Shown in pieces: positions 32,867 through 40,564 of a stretch of 64,000 nt of DNA. Made by a program: the position numbers and the translations under genes. Source of the stretch: Nocardioides pini (lineage in GTDB: Bacteria; Actinomycetota; Actinomycetes; Propionibacteriales; Nocardioidaceae); contig NZ_JAPPUX010000005.1 of the NCBI RefSeq assembly GCF_026712185.1, forward strand, positions 422,262 to 486,261. The letters are read 5' to 3'. The first letter of the stretch is position 1. Every line of letters starts with the position of its first letter. The notes under the pieces were generated by a model. It was not told the origin of the DNA, made no database searches, and saw only the letters and a list, made by a program, of their open reading frames with translations.

Positions 32867-34122
32867 GCGACCCCGTCGCGTTCTTCCGTTCCGTCGCTGC
32901 GGAGCACCCGCGCTGCTTCTGGCTCGACGGGGGCGGGGCGCACGAGTGGTCGGGCCGGCGCTCGATCATCGGCTGGCTCGAGGAGGACGACCCGTCGCTG
33001 TCGTGGTCCGCCGCCCGCCGCGAGGTCACGCTGCACGCCGGCGGAGCGTCGACGGTCGTCGGCGACGACGTCTTCGCCGTGCTCGAGCAACGGCTCGCGG
33101 CGGGGGAGCAGTGGTTCGGCTACCTCGGCTACGCCTCGCGCACCGACCTCCCCGCCGCCGCCGACCCGGCCCTCCCCGACGCGGTCTGGATGCGCCCGCA
33201 CGCGGTGCGGGTGTTCGAGCACGAGGTGGGCTCGTTGTCGGAGTCCCCGCTCGAGCGGGGAGACCGACTCTTAGAGGGGGTTGTACAGGTCTCCAGGAGT
33301 CAGGATCTCCCTCCAGGTCCGTACGCCGCCGCCTTCGCGCGCGTCCAGGAGCACCTGCACGCAGGCAACTCCTACGAGGTCAACCTGACCCACCGGCTGA
33401 CCCGCACCTCCGACCTCGACCCGGTGACGGCGTACCTCCGGCTGCGCGAGCTCAACCCGGCGCCGTACAGCGGCTTCCTCCAGCACGACGTCGACGGTGC
33501 GCGCGCGTGGCTGCTGTCGAGCTCGCCGGAGAGGTACGCCCTCGTCACCGCCGACCGCCACTTGGAGACGAAGCCGATCAAGGGCACGACCCCGCGCGGT
33601 GCGACGCCGGAGGAGGACAAGCACCACCGCGAGCGGCTGGCGCGCGACCCGAAGACCCGCGCGGAGAACCTGATGATCGTCGACCTGCTGCGCAACGACC
33701 TGTCGATGGTCTGCGAGGTCGGGTCGGTCGAGGTGCCCGAGCTGATGCAGGTCGAGTCCTACGAGTCGGTCCACCAGCTCGTCTCGACGGTCCGCGGGCG
33801 GCTGCGCGACGATGTCTCGACGGTCGCCGCGCTGCGGGCGCTCTTCCCCGCCGGGTCCATGACGGGCGCGCCCAAGCTGCGCACCATGGAGATCATCGAG
33901 GAGGTCGAGGCGACCCCGCGTGGGGTGTACGCCGGCGCGTTCGGCTGGATCAGCGGCGACGGTCCGGCCGACCTCGGCGTCGTGATCCGCTCGCTGACGA
34001 CCGACGGGAGCGGCACGTGGACCCTCGGGACCGGCGGCGGCATCACCGTGAAGTCCGACGTCGCCGAGGAGTGGGCCGAGTCGGAGTGGAAGGCCGAGCG
34101 GCTGCTGCGTGTCTTCGACTGA
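32863..34122 (+). CDS. pabB: Aminodeoxychorismate synthase component I (PabB)
   Basis: 419 aa chorismate-binding enzyme. The catalytic domain has YAAAFARVQEHLHAGNSYEVNLTHRL, LLSSSPERY, the PabB-type KPIKGTTPRG (Lys typical of enzymes forming the 4-amino product), NLMIVDLLRNDLSMVC, SYESVHQLVSTV and FPAGSMTGAPK. GTG 32863 overlaps PabA's stop. A stretch near 33245-33310, in the linker before the catalytic domain, has unusual codons and palindromes. The gene is convergent with the sensor kinase gene (58 bases between stops). Confidence 0.93.
   Translation: MSDPVAFFRSVAAEHPRCFWLDGGGAHEWSGRRSIIGWLEEDDPSLSWSAARREVTLHAGGASTVVGDDVFAVLEQRLAAGEQWFGYLGYASRTDLPAAADPALPDAVWMRPHAVRVFEHEVGSLSESPLERGDRLLEGVVQVSRSQDLPPGPYAAAFARVQEHLHAGNSYEVNLTHRLTRTSDLDPVTAYLRLRELNPAPYSGFLQHDVDGARAWLLSSSPERYALVTADRHLETKPIKGTTPRGATPEEDKHHRERLARDPKTRAENLMIVDLLRNDLSMVCEVGSVEVPELMQVESYESVHQLVSTVRGRLRDDVSTVAALRALFPAGSMTGAPKLRTMEIIEEVEATPRGVYAGAFGWISGDGPADLGVVIRSLTTDGSGTWTLGTGGGITVKSDVAEEWAESEWKAERLLRVFD
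33245..33310. repeat. Palindrome-rich insert-like segment within pabB
   Basis: The stretch contains the perfect palindrome CCCCGCTCGAGCGGGG (33245-33260) followed by imperfect inverted repeats of GGAGA/TCTCC type and the core CTCCAGGAG (33291-33299). It stays in frame in the variable linker, and its local base use (cttagagggggttgtacagg) is atypical. A similar CTCC(T/A)GGAG core is in the carboxylase linker at 1141-1159. Confidence 0.4.
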
Positions 34123-34179
34123 GACTTCGCACCCGAGTTCCGTGCTTAGCGGTACAGATCTCTACCTCTAAGCAGGGCG

Positions 34180-34199
34180 GTCACCGGATATCCGGTGAC
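34180..34199. repeat. Perfect 20-bp palindrome at the sensor kinase 3' end
   Basis: GTCACCGGATATCCGGTGAC is fully self-complementary and overlaps the last codons and stop of the sensor kinase gene. Just before it, TGCTTAG (34142-34148) and CTAAGCA (34168-34174) form another inverted pair. Together they probably end transcription of the convergent pabB and kinase genes. Confidence 0.5.
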
Positions 34200-35587
34200 T
34201 CCAGGGCGGCAGCGACACCCGGCAGCCAGAGCGCGAAGCGCGCTCCACCACCAGGGGCGTCGGTGACCTGGATCTGGCCGCCGTGGCGGTCGATGACCTG
34301 GCGCACGATGGCCAGGCCGAGGCCCGAGCCGGGCATGGCACGGGACTCCTCGGCGCGGTAGAAGCGCTCGAACACGTGCGGCCGGTCGGCCTCGGCCACG
34401 CCGGTGCCCTGGTCGTCGACCGTGAGCACGCCGTCGGCCAACCGGACGGTGACGGTGCCCTCGGACGGGCTCCACTTGGCCGCGTTGTCGAGCAGGTTGG
34501 TGACCGCCCGCTCGAGGCTGTTGGCGTCGCCGACGACCCGCCACGGGTCGAGGGCGACGTCGAAGGAGATGCCCTGGGCGCGACGGCGTACGCGCGTCAC
34601 GGCTCGCTCGACGACGTCGGCGAGGTCCACCTCGGCGACCACGCGGCTCGTGGGCTCGTCGCGGGCGAGCTCGACCAGGTCGCCGACGAGCGCGCTGAGC
34701 TCCTCGATCTGGCCGCGGACGTCGTCGAGCAGCTCGAGCCGGGCCGCCGCCGGGAGCGCGGAGTTGCCCTCGGCCTGGCGGAGCAGGTCGAGGTTGGTGC
34801 GGAGCGAGGTGAGCGGCGTGCGCAGCTCGTGGCTGGCGTCGGCGACGAGGCGGCGCTGGCGGTCGCGGGAGGCCCCCAGGGCGAGCAGCATCTGGTTGAA
34901 CGCCGTGGCGAGCCGCGCGACCTCGTCGTCGCCCTCCACGCGCAGCGGCCTGAGGTCCTCGGTCATCGCGATGTGCTCGACCGCGGAGGTGAGCCGCCGC
35001 AGTGGCCTCAGCCCGTTGCGGGCCACCAGCCAGCCGGCGAGCAGTGCGGCCAGCACCCCGAGCGCGCCGAAGACGAACAGCACCCCGCCGAGCTTCTCGA
35101 GGGTCCGGTCGTTGGGGGCCAGTGGTTGGGCGAGGATCAGCGCCTCGCCGCTGCCGGCGTGCACGGTGGCGACCCGGAACCGTTCGCCCTCTCGCGTGAC
35201 GAGGGTGCGGACCGCGGACTCCCGCTGGCCGGTCGCCACCTCGTACTCCGGACGGCCGAGCGTGAAGTCGGGGACGTCGTCACCGGTGATGGTGCGTCCC
35301 TGGGCGGTGATGAAGATGATGCGCACGTCGGCCGCCCCGAGCATCCAGGCGGGGGCGCCCCGGGCGGTGACCTCCGACAGGGTGGTGAAGGCGGTGGCCT
35401 TGTGTGCCCGGTTGAGCAGCGACTGGTCGAGCGAGCTCATCATCTGCTGGCGCATCACCACGAACGCGGTGAAGGCCATGACGGCGATCGAGAGGCCCAC
35501 TGCCACCGTGGTGAGGACGGCGACGCGCGACGCGAGCGACCTGCGGTAGTGCCAGCGCCCGTCCGGCCAGGCGGCGGCGGTGCTCAC
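34181..35587 (-). CDS. Sensor histidine kinase (MprB-like)
   Basis: 468 aa. Two membrane helices (about residues 22-44 and 165-188) enclose an outside sensor loop of about 120 residues. A HAMP domain (about 190-240), HisKA with RRLVADASHELRTPLTSLRTNL (phospho-His about 255) and an HATPase_c domain follow, the last with NLLDNAAKWSPSEGTVTV, VDDQGTGVAEADRPHVFERFYRAEE and GSGLGLAIVRQV. It starts at GTG 35587, 7 bases after the response regulator stop. Domain order and pairing with an OmpR-type regulator resemble MprA/MprB envelope-stress systems. Confidence 0.94.
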   Translation of the reverse strand: MSTAAAWPDGRWHYRRSLASRVAVLTTVAVGLSIAVMAFTAFVVMRQQMMSSLDQSLLNRAHKATAFTTLSEVTARGAPAWMLGAADVRIIFITAQGRTITGDDVPDFTLGRPEYEVATGQRESAVRTLVTREGERFRVATVHAGSGEALILAQPLAPNDRTLEKLGGVLFVFGALGVLAALLAGWLVARNGLRPLRRLTSAVEHIAMTEDLRPLRVEGDDEVARLATAFNQMLLALGASRDRQRRLVADASHELRTPLTSLRTNLDLLRQAEGNSALPAAARLELLDDVRGQIEELSALVGDLVELARDEPTSRVVAEVDLADVVERAVTRVRRRAQGISFDVALDPWRVVGDANSLERAVTNLLDNAAKWSPSEGTVTVRLADGVLTVDDQGTGVAEADRPHVFERFYRAEESRAMPGSGLGLAIVRQVIDRHGGQIQVTDAPGGGARFALWLPGVAAALESPDIR

Positions 35588-35594
35588 GGGGTCC

Positions 35595-36290
35595 TCATGC
35601 TTCCTTCAGGACGTATCCGACGCCGCGCACGGTCTGGATCAGCCGCGGCTCGCCCTCGGCCTCGGTCTTGCGACGCAGGTAGCCGACGTAGACCTCGAGC
35701 GAGTTGGCGCTGGTCGGGAAGTCGTAGCCCCAGACCTCCTCGAGGATGAACGAGCGGTCGAGCACCCGGCGCGGGCGGCGCAGGAACATCTCCAGCAGGG
35801 TGAACTCGGTGCGGGTCAGCTCGATCGGCCGGCCGCCGCGGGACACGTCGCGGCTCGCGACGTCCATGGTGAGGTCGGAGAAGGTCAGCACCTCGCTCTC
35901 GGCGTCGCCGTCCGGCACGACGCGACGCAGCAGCGCGCGCAGCCGAGCCAGAAGCTCCTCGAGCGCGAAGGGCTTGGTGAGGTAGTCGTCGGCCCCGGCG
36001 TCGAGCCCCTCGACCCGGTCGCCCACCGCGTCGCGCGCGGTCAGGACCAGGATGGGTACGTCGTTGCCCGCCGCCCGCAGCGCGCGCGTCGTCTCGATCC
36101 CGTCGAGCCGCGGCATCATCACGTCGACCACGACGACGTCGGGGTGCTGCGCGCCCACCGCCACGAGTCCCTCGGCGCCGTCGGCGGCCAGGACGACCTC
36201 GTAGCCGTTGAACTCCAGCGACCGGCGCAGGGAGTCGCGCACGGCTCGGTCGTCGTCGACGACCAGGACGCGGGGCCTGGAGTCATTCAC
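35595..36290 (-). CDS. OmpR-family response regulator (MprA-like)
   Basis: 231 aa. Receiver domain: [19 protein letters not shown], phospho-acceptor Asp in [14 protein letters not shown], Thr in ILVLTARDA and Lys in [11 protein letters not shown]. The C-terminal winged helix is about residues 135-231 ([36 protein letters not shown]... [14 protein letters not shown]... [11 protein letters not shown]). It forms an operon with the downstream kinase. Two direct repeats 20-40 bases upstream look like an autoregulatory site. Confidence 0.95.
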   Translation of the reverse strand: MNDSRPRVLVVDDDRAVRDSLRRSLEFNGYEVVLAADGAEGLVAVGAQHPDVVVVDVMMPRLDGIETTRALRAAGNDVPILVLTARDAVGDRVEGLDAGADDYLTKPFALEELLARLRALLRRVVPDGDAESEVLTFSDLTMDVASRDVSRGGRPIELTRTEFTLLEMFLRRPRRVLDRSFILEEVWGYDFPTSANSLEVYVGYLRRKTEAEGEPRLIQTVRGVGYVLKEA

Positions 36291-36310
36291 AGGGAAAGGA
36301 TGCCATCGCC

Positions 36311-36328
36311 TCCTGAGGTGATCCTGAG
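36311..36328. promoter_or_regulatory. Direct-repeat candidate operator for the response regulator
   Basis: TCCTGAG occurs at 36311-36317 and again at 36322-36328, an 11-base period (one helical turn), just upstream of the response-regulator ATG (36290). OmpR-type regulators bind such tandem half-sites as dimers. On the coding strand the repeats read CTCAGGA-N4-CTCAGGA. Confidence 0.5.
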
Positions 36329-36385
36329 CATTCGCTGGGCCTCAGCGGTGCGGGCTCATCCAGCCACCATGCCGCGCCCGCCATC

Positions 36386-36541
36386 ATGTACGGGCCGGTC
36401 ACCGGGTCGACGGCGCTCAAGGAACCCCTCGAGATCGTCGAGAAGTGCGTCAGGGAGTCCATCAAGCGCCAGGAGAAGAGGCTGGAGATGGAGGCGGCGA
36501 TGCGGGCGGGCAACGCCTACCGGGCAGGAACGCTGAGATGA
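36386..36541 (+). CDS. Possible small protein (51 aa)
   Basis: An open frame from ATG 36386 with strong third-position GC bias. It encodes a short charged helix-rich peptide: VTGSTALKEPLEIVEKCVRE... then IKRQEKRLEMEAAMRAG, ending AGTLR. It ends 7 bases before the start of the next gene, so it may be the first gene of a short operon. No ribosome-binding site is obvious and no family is recognised; a remnant of a longer gene is possible. Confidence 0.45.
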   Translation: MYGPVTGSTALKEPLEIVEKCVRESIKRQEKRLEMEAAMRAGNAYRAGTLR

Positions 36542-36548
36542 TCGCGGC

Positions 36549-37676
36549 GTGGTGACCATCAGCACGGCGGCCGAGCTCGACGCGCGACTACGGTCGATCC
36601 GGGACACGCGCGGCGGCGAGGACCAGTTCGTCGCCGAGGCGCAGGAGCTCGGCCGGGACCTCGGGGTGCGGATCGGGTGTGACTCGCTGCTCCGGCTCGC
36701 GCTGGCGGGGCTGACCCGCGTCGGTGCCCGTGACCGCCCCGAGCCCGGTCCGGATGCGGTGTTCTCGGGACGGAGCATGGTGCTCGCAACCGCACCTGCC
36801 ACGCACTGGGGGGATGGGGATGCCGACGACCTCATGGCGGCGCTGCTGGGCTCCGCGGAGGCCGCGGTCCCGGCCGTCGGCCTCCAGGGCGAGCTGCGGT
36901 CGACGTACGTCGCCGTGCTGGCCCGACCCGACGTGCGGGCGGCCCTCGGAGCTGATCGGCCCGTCGACCTCCACGCCCTGGCGGCGCTGGTGGCCGAGCG
37001 CACGGCCGCCGGCTTCGGGGTTCCGGAGACGTGGGACCTCGATGTCGAGGTGGGTCTTTTCGACTGGCTCGGTGAGGTGCTCGGCGGTCCGTTGCCGGCC
37101 GCCTTCCTCGCCGAGGTCCTCGACCGACGGGAGCTGCGGCTGAGCCTGCGGGACGAGCGGGTCGGCGCGGCCGCCGCCCGGCTGTGCGAGGTGCCCGTCT
37201 CCGACCTCCTGCCCTTCGAGGGGCCAGACGACGCCGTCGTGGACCCGCCGTTGTCCCTCGACCAGCTCGTCCAGTCCGCCGAGGCGCTCTCGCGCACGTC
37301 GGCGGGGTGGTCCGCCCGGCGCCGCGGCCTGCTCGACCCCCTCGCGGCCGGTGAGGCCGGTGAGCGGCCGTGGGTGATGTCGGGACGCGCGCTCCGGTGG
37401 CTGGTCGACCGCGGGGTGCCGGTCGGGCCGCTGCGCCTCGGGCGGATCGACGAGTACGTCAAGAGCGTCGTCGAGATGCTCGACCGGGGCGAGGGCACCG
37501 AGCCCGTGGGCGCGCACCTCAACGTCGTCGTCGGTCAGGCGGAGGACGGGGTGCACCTGCCGCTGGCCGAGGAGCTCGCCCTCCTCGCGTGGCTCCTCGA
37601 CGTGCATGACGACTACGTCGACCTCGAGGCGCTCCTCGACATCCGGAGCAAGGGCCTGCGAGGCGACTTCGGGTGA
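36549..37676 (+). CDS. Protein of unknown function (375 aa)
   Basis: A soluble, acidic, Leu/Ala-rich protein without signal peptide, membrane segment or recognised motif. Segments such as DLDVEVGLFDWLGEVLGG, FEGPDDAVVDPPLSLDQLVQ and a C-terminal LLAWLLDVHDDYVDLEALLDIRSKGLR look helical. GTG 36549 starts the frame. Strong codon bias supports a real gene. It is followed by a duplicated fragment of the fructosamine-kinase gene end. Confidence 0.75.
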   Translation: MVTISTAAELDARLRSIRDTRGGEDQFVAEAQELGRDLGVRIGCDSLLRLALAGLTRVGARDRPEPGPDAVFSGRSMVLATAPATHWGDGDADDLMAALLGSAEAAVPAVGLQGELRSTYVAVLARPDVRAALGADRPVDLHALAALVAERTAAGFGVPETWDLDVEVGLFDWLGEVLGGPLPAAFLAEVLDRRELRLSLRDERVGAAAARLCEVPVSDLLPFEGPDDAVVDPPLSLDQLVQSAEALSRTSAGWSARRRGLLDPLAAGEAGERPWVMSGRALRWLVDRGVPVGPLRLGRIDEYVKSVVEMLDRGEGTEPVGAHLNVVVGQAEDGVHLPLAEELALLAWLLDVHDDYVDLEALLDIRSKGLRGDFG

Positions 37677-37686
37677 GGTCGCGCCC

Positions 37687-37731
37687 CCCGGCTCAGGCGT
37701 AGCGCGCGGCGACGGTCCCCGCGCGGGCGCC
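37687..37731. repeat. Orphan copy of the fructosamine-kinase 3' end (direct repeat 1)
   Basis: 45 bases matching 38709-38753 at 43 positions. The second copy contains the stop and last codons (AGTVAARYA) of the fructosamine-kinase gene; this one has no gene attached. It lies directly after the stop of the 375-aa unknown gene. The rest of the 314-base stretch 37677-37990 holds nothing else recognisable before the DUF4241-like gene. Confidence 0.85.
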
Positions 37732-37990
37732 TCTACGGCGCGGCGTGGGCAGAGGGAGCCCACTACTACTGACCCCTCGACGGCCTGGTCGGGCGACCGG
37801 GGCGGAGGCCTGTCTGAAGACCGCAACACCGCAGGCGGTACCGAGCAGTGGGTGGACCCCGTCGGCTGGCCGAGCCGAGGGCCAACCCGGGGGCCAGCGG
37901 CGTCTCGCGCGAGATGTCCCTGTTCTTCCAAGTACGGCGGGCCGGCCGGAGCGATCAGCAGCCTCAACGTCCCGTGGTAGGAACGACGCC

Positions 37991-38707
37991 ATGACCGACG
38001 ACGACAACCTCGCCTTCCTGAGGGAGGTCATGCGGCACTCCAAGGAGGCCGCCGGGCTGCCGTCGGGCTGGGGCACGACACCCAGCCCGCTGAGCCCGGA
38101 GGAGGAGGCGGAGGACGCCCCCAGGCCGCCCCGGCTGCGCGCCGGGATGTCCACGGCCGAGCTCCTGCCCTACGGCCGGGTCGTGCGCACCGCGGACGGC
38201 CAGGACCTCCAGGTGGAGCGGCTGACCGCCGGTCCGCTCGAGGCCTCCGGCGGTGGGATCGCGGTCTGCGACCCGGTGTCCCTGGAGTGGCTCGGGCAGC
38301 CGCTCGAGCTCGACCTCAAGGGCGACCTGCTGCCGGTCGAGCTCGCCGTCCTCCGGCGTACGACGCCGCGGGGCGACGTCCTGCAGGGTGCGGCGGCGGT
38401 CGTCGGGGACCCGTCGGCGGTGACGTCGTGGATCGACTTCCCGATGCCGGGCACCCGCGTCCAGGTCGACCAGGGCTGTGGCGCCTTCGTCGTGCGCAAC
38501 GACCTGTCGCGGGTGGCCGACGTCGCGCCCGACCTGGCTCCGACGACGAGCACCGACGGGCTCGTGCCGGTGCACGTCGACGGCCGGGTGGCCGCCGTGC
38601 TCTTCGATCCCGGCGACGGGCCGGGCGGCTACGAGGTGCTGCTCGGTCGCGGCCGGGGACCGCTCCCGGTCGCGCTGCTGGTGGACCTGCGGGTGCTGCC
38701 GCGCTGA
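37991..38707 (+). CDS. DUF4241-like protein
   Basis: 238 aa. The pattern GGGIAVCDPVSLEWLG...GDLLPVELAVLRR, VTSWIDFPMPGTRVQVDQGCGAFV (variant of the DUF4241 W..A ... G.V..G...F pattern) and a C-terminal PVHVDGRVAAVLFDPGDGPGGYEVLLGRG suggests the DUF4241 family, of unknown function, sometimes associated with immunity proteins. This is moderate pattern recognition only. The gene sits between two copies of a 45-base sequence taken from the neighbouring gene's end, suggesting it arrived with a local duplication. Confidence 0.65.
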   Translation: MTDDDNLAFLREVMRHSKEAAGLPSGWGTTPSPLSPEEEAEDAPRPPRLRAGMSTAELLPYGRVVRTADGQDLQVERLTAGPLEASGGGIAVCDPVSLEWLGQPLELDLKGDLLPVELAVLRRTTPRGDVLQGAAAVVGDPSAVTSWIDFPMPGTRVQVDQGCGAFVVRNDLSRVADVAPDLAPTTSTDGLVPVHVDGRVAAVLFDPGDGPGGYEVLLGRGRGPLPVALLVDLRVLPR

Positions 38708-38708
38708 G

Positions 38709-38753
38709 CCCGGCTCAGGCGTAGCGCGCCGCGACGGTCCCCGCGCGGTCGCC
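38709..38753. repeat. Fructosamine-kinase 3' end (direct repeat 2, in the intact gene)
   Basis: The copy that belongs to the intact kinase gene; it spans its stop (38715-38717) and last codons. The copies lie 1022 bases apart and differ at two positions, enclosing the DUF4241-like gene. Confidence 0.85.
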
Positions 38754-39578
38754 GTAGCCGCCGCCGAACATGCACGCGTGCACCAGGAGCGGGAAGAGCT
38801 GGTGGACGCCGAGCCGGTCCTCCCAGCCCTCGGCGAGCGGCTGCGCCTCGTCGTACGCCGCCATCACCCGCGGCAGGTGCGTGAGGCCGAACAGGTGGAG
38901 CATCGCCAGGTCGAGCTCGCGGTGTCCGCCGTGGGCGGCCGGGTCGATGACGTGGATGGCGAGGTCCTGGCCCCAGAGGCAGTTGCCGTTCCAGAGGTCG
39001 CCGTGGAGCCGGGCGGGCGCCTCGTCGGGGAGCAGGCCGGTCAGCTTGCCGACCACCGCCTCGACCGCCGCCGCGTCGGACTCGGAGATCGCACCGCGGT
39101 CGCGGGCCAGCTTGAGGTAGGGCAGGACGCGGCGCACGGCGTAGAACTCCGGCCACGAGTCGGCGGGCTTGTTGGGCAGCGGCAGCCGCCCGATGAAGCC
39201 GTCGTGGTCGAGCCCCCACCCGTCCGCGCCGGCGGCGTGGGTGGTGGCGAGCTGGTGGCCGAACGTGACGGCGGCCTCGACCGGCGTCTTCGGGCTCTGC
39301 TCGACCCAGGCCAGGACGACGCAGTCGCTGGCGGCGGCGAGCACCTCGGGCACGGGGACGCCACCGTCGACCTCGGCGAGCCAGCGCAGGCCGGCGGCCT
39401 CCGCCTCGAAGAAGCCGTCGGGTGCGTGGGGCAACGTCTTCATCAGCGCGGTCTGCCCGCTCGAGAGCCGCAGCCGGGTGGCCGTGGCGATGTCACCGCC
39501 GGCCACGGGCGAGGTCGCCACGACGGCCGTGCCGAGGAGCTCCTCGGCACGCTTGGCGACCAGTGGCTGGCGAGCCAT
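38715..39578 (-). CDS. Fructosamine/ketosamine-3-kinase family protein
   Basis: 287 aa kinase-fold protein that phosphorylates sugar-modified (glycated) amines so they fall off proteins. The ATP-binding Lys lies in TALMKTLPHAP, the catalytic HGD in ARLHGDLWNGN (about residue 190) and the metal-binding Asp in IHVIDPAAHGGHRELDLAML. The C-terminus FPLLVHACMFGGGYGDRAGTVAARYA is typical. Its ATG overlaps the phosphatase stop by one base (TGATG), so the two are co-translated. Confidence 0.93.
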   Translation of the reverse strand: MARQPLVAKRAEELLGTAVVATSPVAGGDIATATRLRLSSGQTALMKTLPHAPDGFFEAEAAGLRWLAEVDGGVPVPEVLAAASDCVVLAWVEQSPKTPVEAAVTFGHQLATTHAAGADGWGLDHDGFIGRLPLPNKPADSWPEFYAVRRVLPYLKLARDRGAISESDAAAVEAVVGKLTGLLPDEAPARLHGDLWNGNCLWGQDLAIHVIDPAAHGGHRELDLAMLHLFGLTHLPRVMAAYDEAQPLAEGWEDRLGVHQLFPLLVHACMFGGGYGDRAGTVAARYA

Positions 39579-40117
39579 CAGGCCCGGCCCCCGCCCGTCC
39601 GGTCGCTCGTGCGGTCGCCCACGTCGGCCCCCAGCGAGGCCGTCAGGGCCACCACGAGCGCGTCGCTCGTGCGCTCGACCATCGCCAGCACCTCCTCGAA
39701 GCCGTCGTCCCCACCGTAGTACGGGTCCGGGACCGCGCCGCCCGGATCCACCGGATCGAAGTCGCGGAACATGCCGACGCGCGGCTGTCGCCCGCCGACG
39801 TCGGCCAGGTTGGCCTCGTCCATCACGAGCACCAGGTCGTACGCCTCGGGCCAGCTCGCGTCGTACTGCTGGGCGCGGTGCCGGCTGGCGTCGTAGCCGG
39901 CGGCGGTCAGCGTGGCCGCGGCACGCGGGTCCATCGGATTGCCGAGGTGCCAGCCGCCGGTGCCGGCGGAGGCGACCTCCACGCGGCCGGCGAGGCCGGC
40001 GTCGGCGAGGCGGCTCTCCAGGACGACGTGGGCCGTGGGCGAGCGGCAGATGTTGCCCAGGCAGACGAGCGCGATCCGGTAGGGACCCGCGGTGTGCTGT
40101 GCGGGGACGGCCGGCAT
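39578..40117 (-). CDS. Low-molecular-weight protein tyrosine phosphatase
   Basis: 179 aa. The active-site loop is VCLGNICRSPTAH: Cys19-x5-Arg25 with the following Ser. The general-acid loop is VPDPYYGGDDGFEEVL. It should dephosphorylate phosphotyrosine or arginine on proteins; possible PtpA-like role. ATG 40117 shares one base with the stop of the 4-TM protein (TGATG). Co-translation with the fructosamine kinase hints at a protein-repair or signalling unit, as found in other actinobacteria. Confidence 0.93.
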   Translation of the reverse strand: MPAVPAQHTAGPYRIALVCLGNICRSPTAHVVLESRLADAGLAGRVEVASAGTGGWHLGNPMDPRAAATLTAAGYDASRHRAQQYDASWPEAYDLVLVMDEANLADVGGRQPRVGMFRDFDPVDPGGAVPDPYYGGDDGFEEVLAMVERTSDALVVALTASLGADVGDRTSDRTGGGRA

Positions 40118-40506
40118 CAGCCGCGGTAGGGGATGGCGACGCGGACGCCCCAGCCGACGATCGTGACGATGATCGAGCCCAGGAGCGCGTTCCAGAAGCC
40201 GTCGACGTGGAAGCCGAGGTCGAAGGCGTCCGCCAGCCGGGCGGTCAGCAGCAGCATCAGCGCGTTGATCACCAGCAGCAGGAAGCCCAGCGTGAGGATG
40301 ATGAACGGCAACGAGATCAGCTTGATCACCGGCTCGACGAAGGTCGACACCAGGCCCAGGATCAGCGCGACGACCAGAAGCGGCACGATCTTGTCCTGCA
40401 GCTCCGCCTGCCCGTTCTTCGCCCCCTCGAACCAGATGCCGTCCAGCAGCCAGGCCGCGACCGACAGGCCGGCGGCGTAGGTCAGCAGCCACATCAGGAA
40501 CCTCAT
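40117..40506 (-). CDS. Phage holin 4_2 superfamily (4-TM) membrane protein
   Basis: 129 aa, four helices: FLMWLLTYAAGLSVAAWLL, IVPLLVVALILGLVSTFV, LISLPFIILTLGFLLLVINALMLLLTA and NALLGSIIVTIVGWGV. This matches the Phage_holin_4_2 domain, which is widespread in bacterial chromosomes and not evidence of a prophage. Its exact role is unknown. First gene of a coupled three-gene leftward operon (holin-like, phosphatase, fructosamine kinase). Confidence 0.9.
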   Translation of the reverse strand: MRFLMWLLTYAAGLSVAAWLLDGIWFEGAKNGQAELQDKIVPLLVVALILGLVSTFVEPVIKLISLPFIILTLGFLLLVINALMLLLTARLADAFDLGFHVDGFWNALLGSIIVTIVGWGVRVAIPYRG

Positions 40507-40564
40507 GCCGTGACCCTAGCCGGGCGCGACGAAGTCGTTCCGGGGCGGCGACTACCCTCCCCGG

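Noticed and set aside
37693..38154. Minus-strand frame ending in the same residues as the fructosamine kinase
   Set aside because: Only the last residues match, because of the duplicated 45-base piece. The rest is antisense to the DUF4241-like gene and looks non-coding.
40117..40506. Prophage suggested by a holin-family protein
   Set aside because: The 4-TM Phage_holin_4_2 family is a common chromosomal protein; no other phage gene is near and it is coupled to a phosphatase gene.
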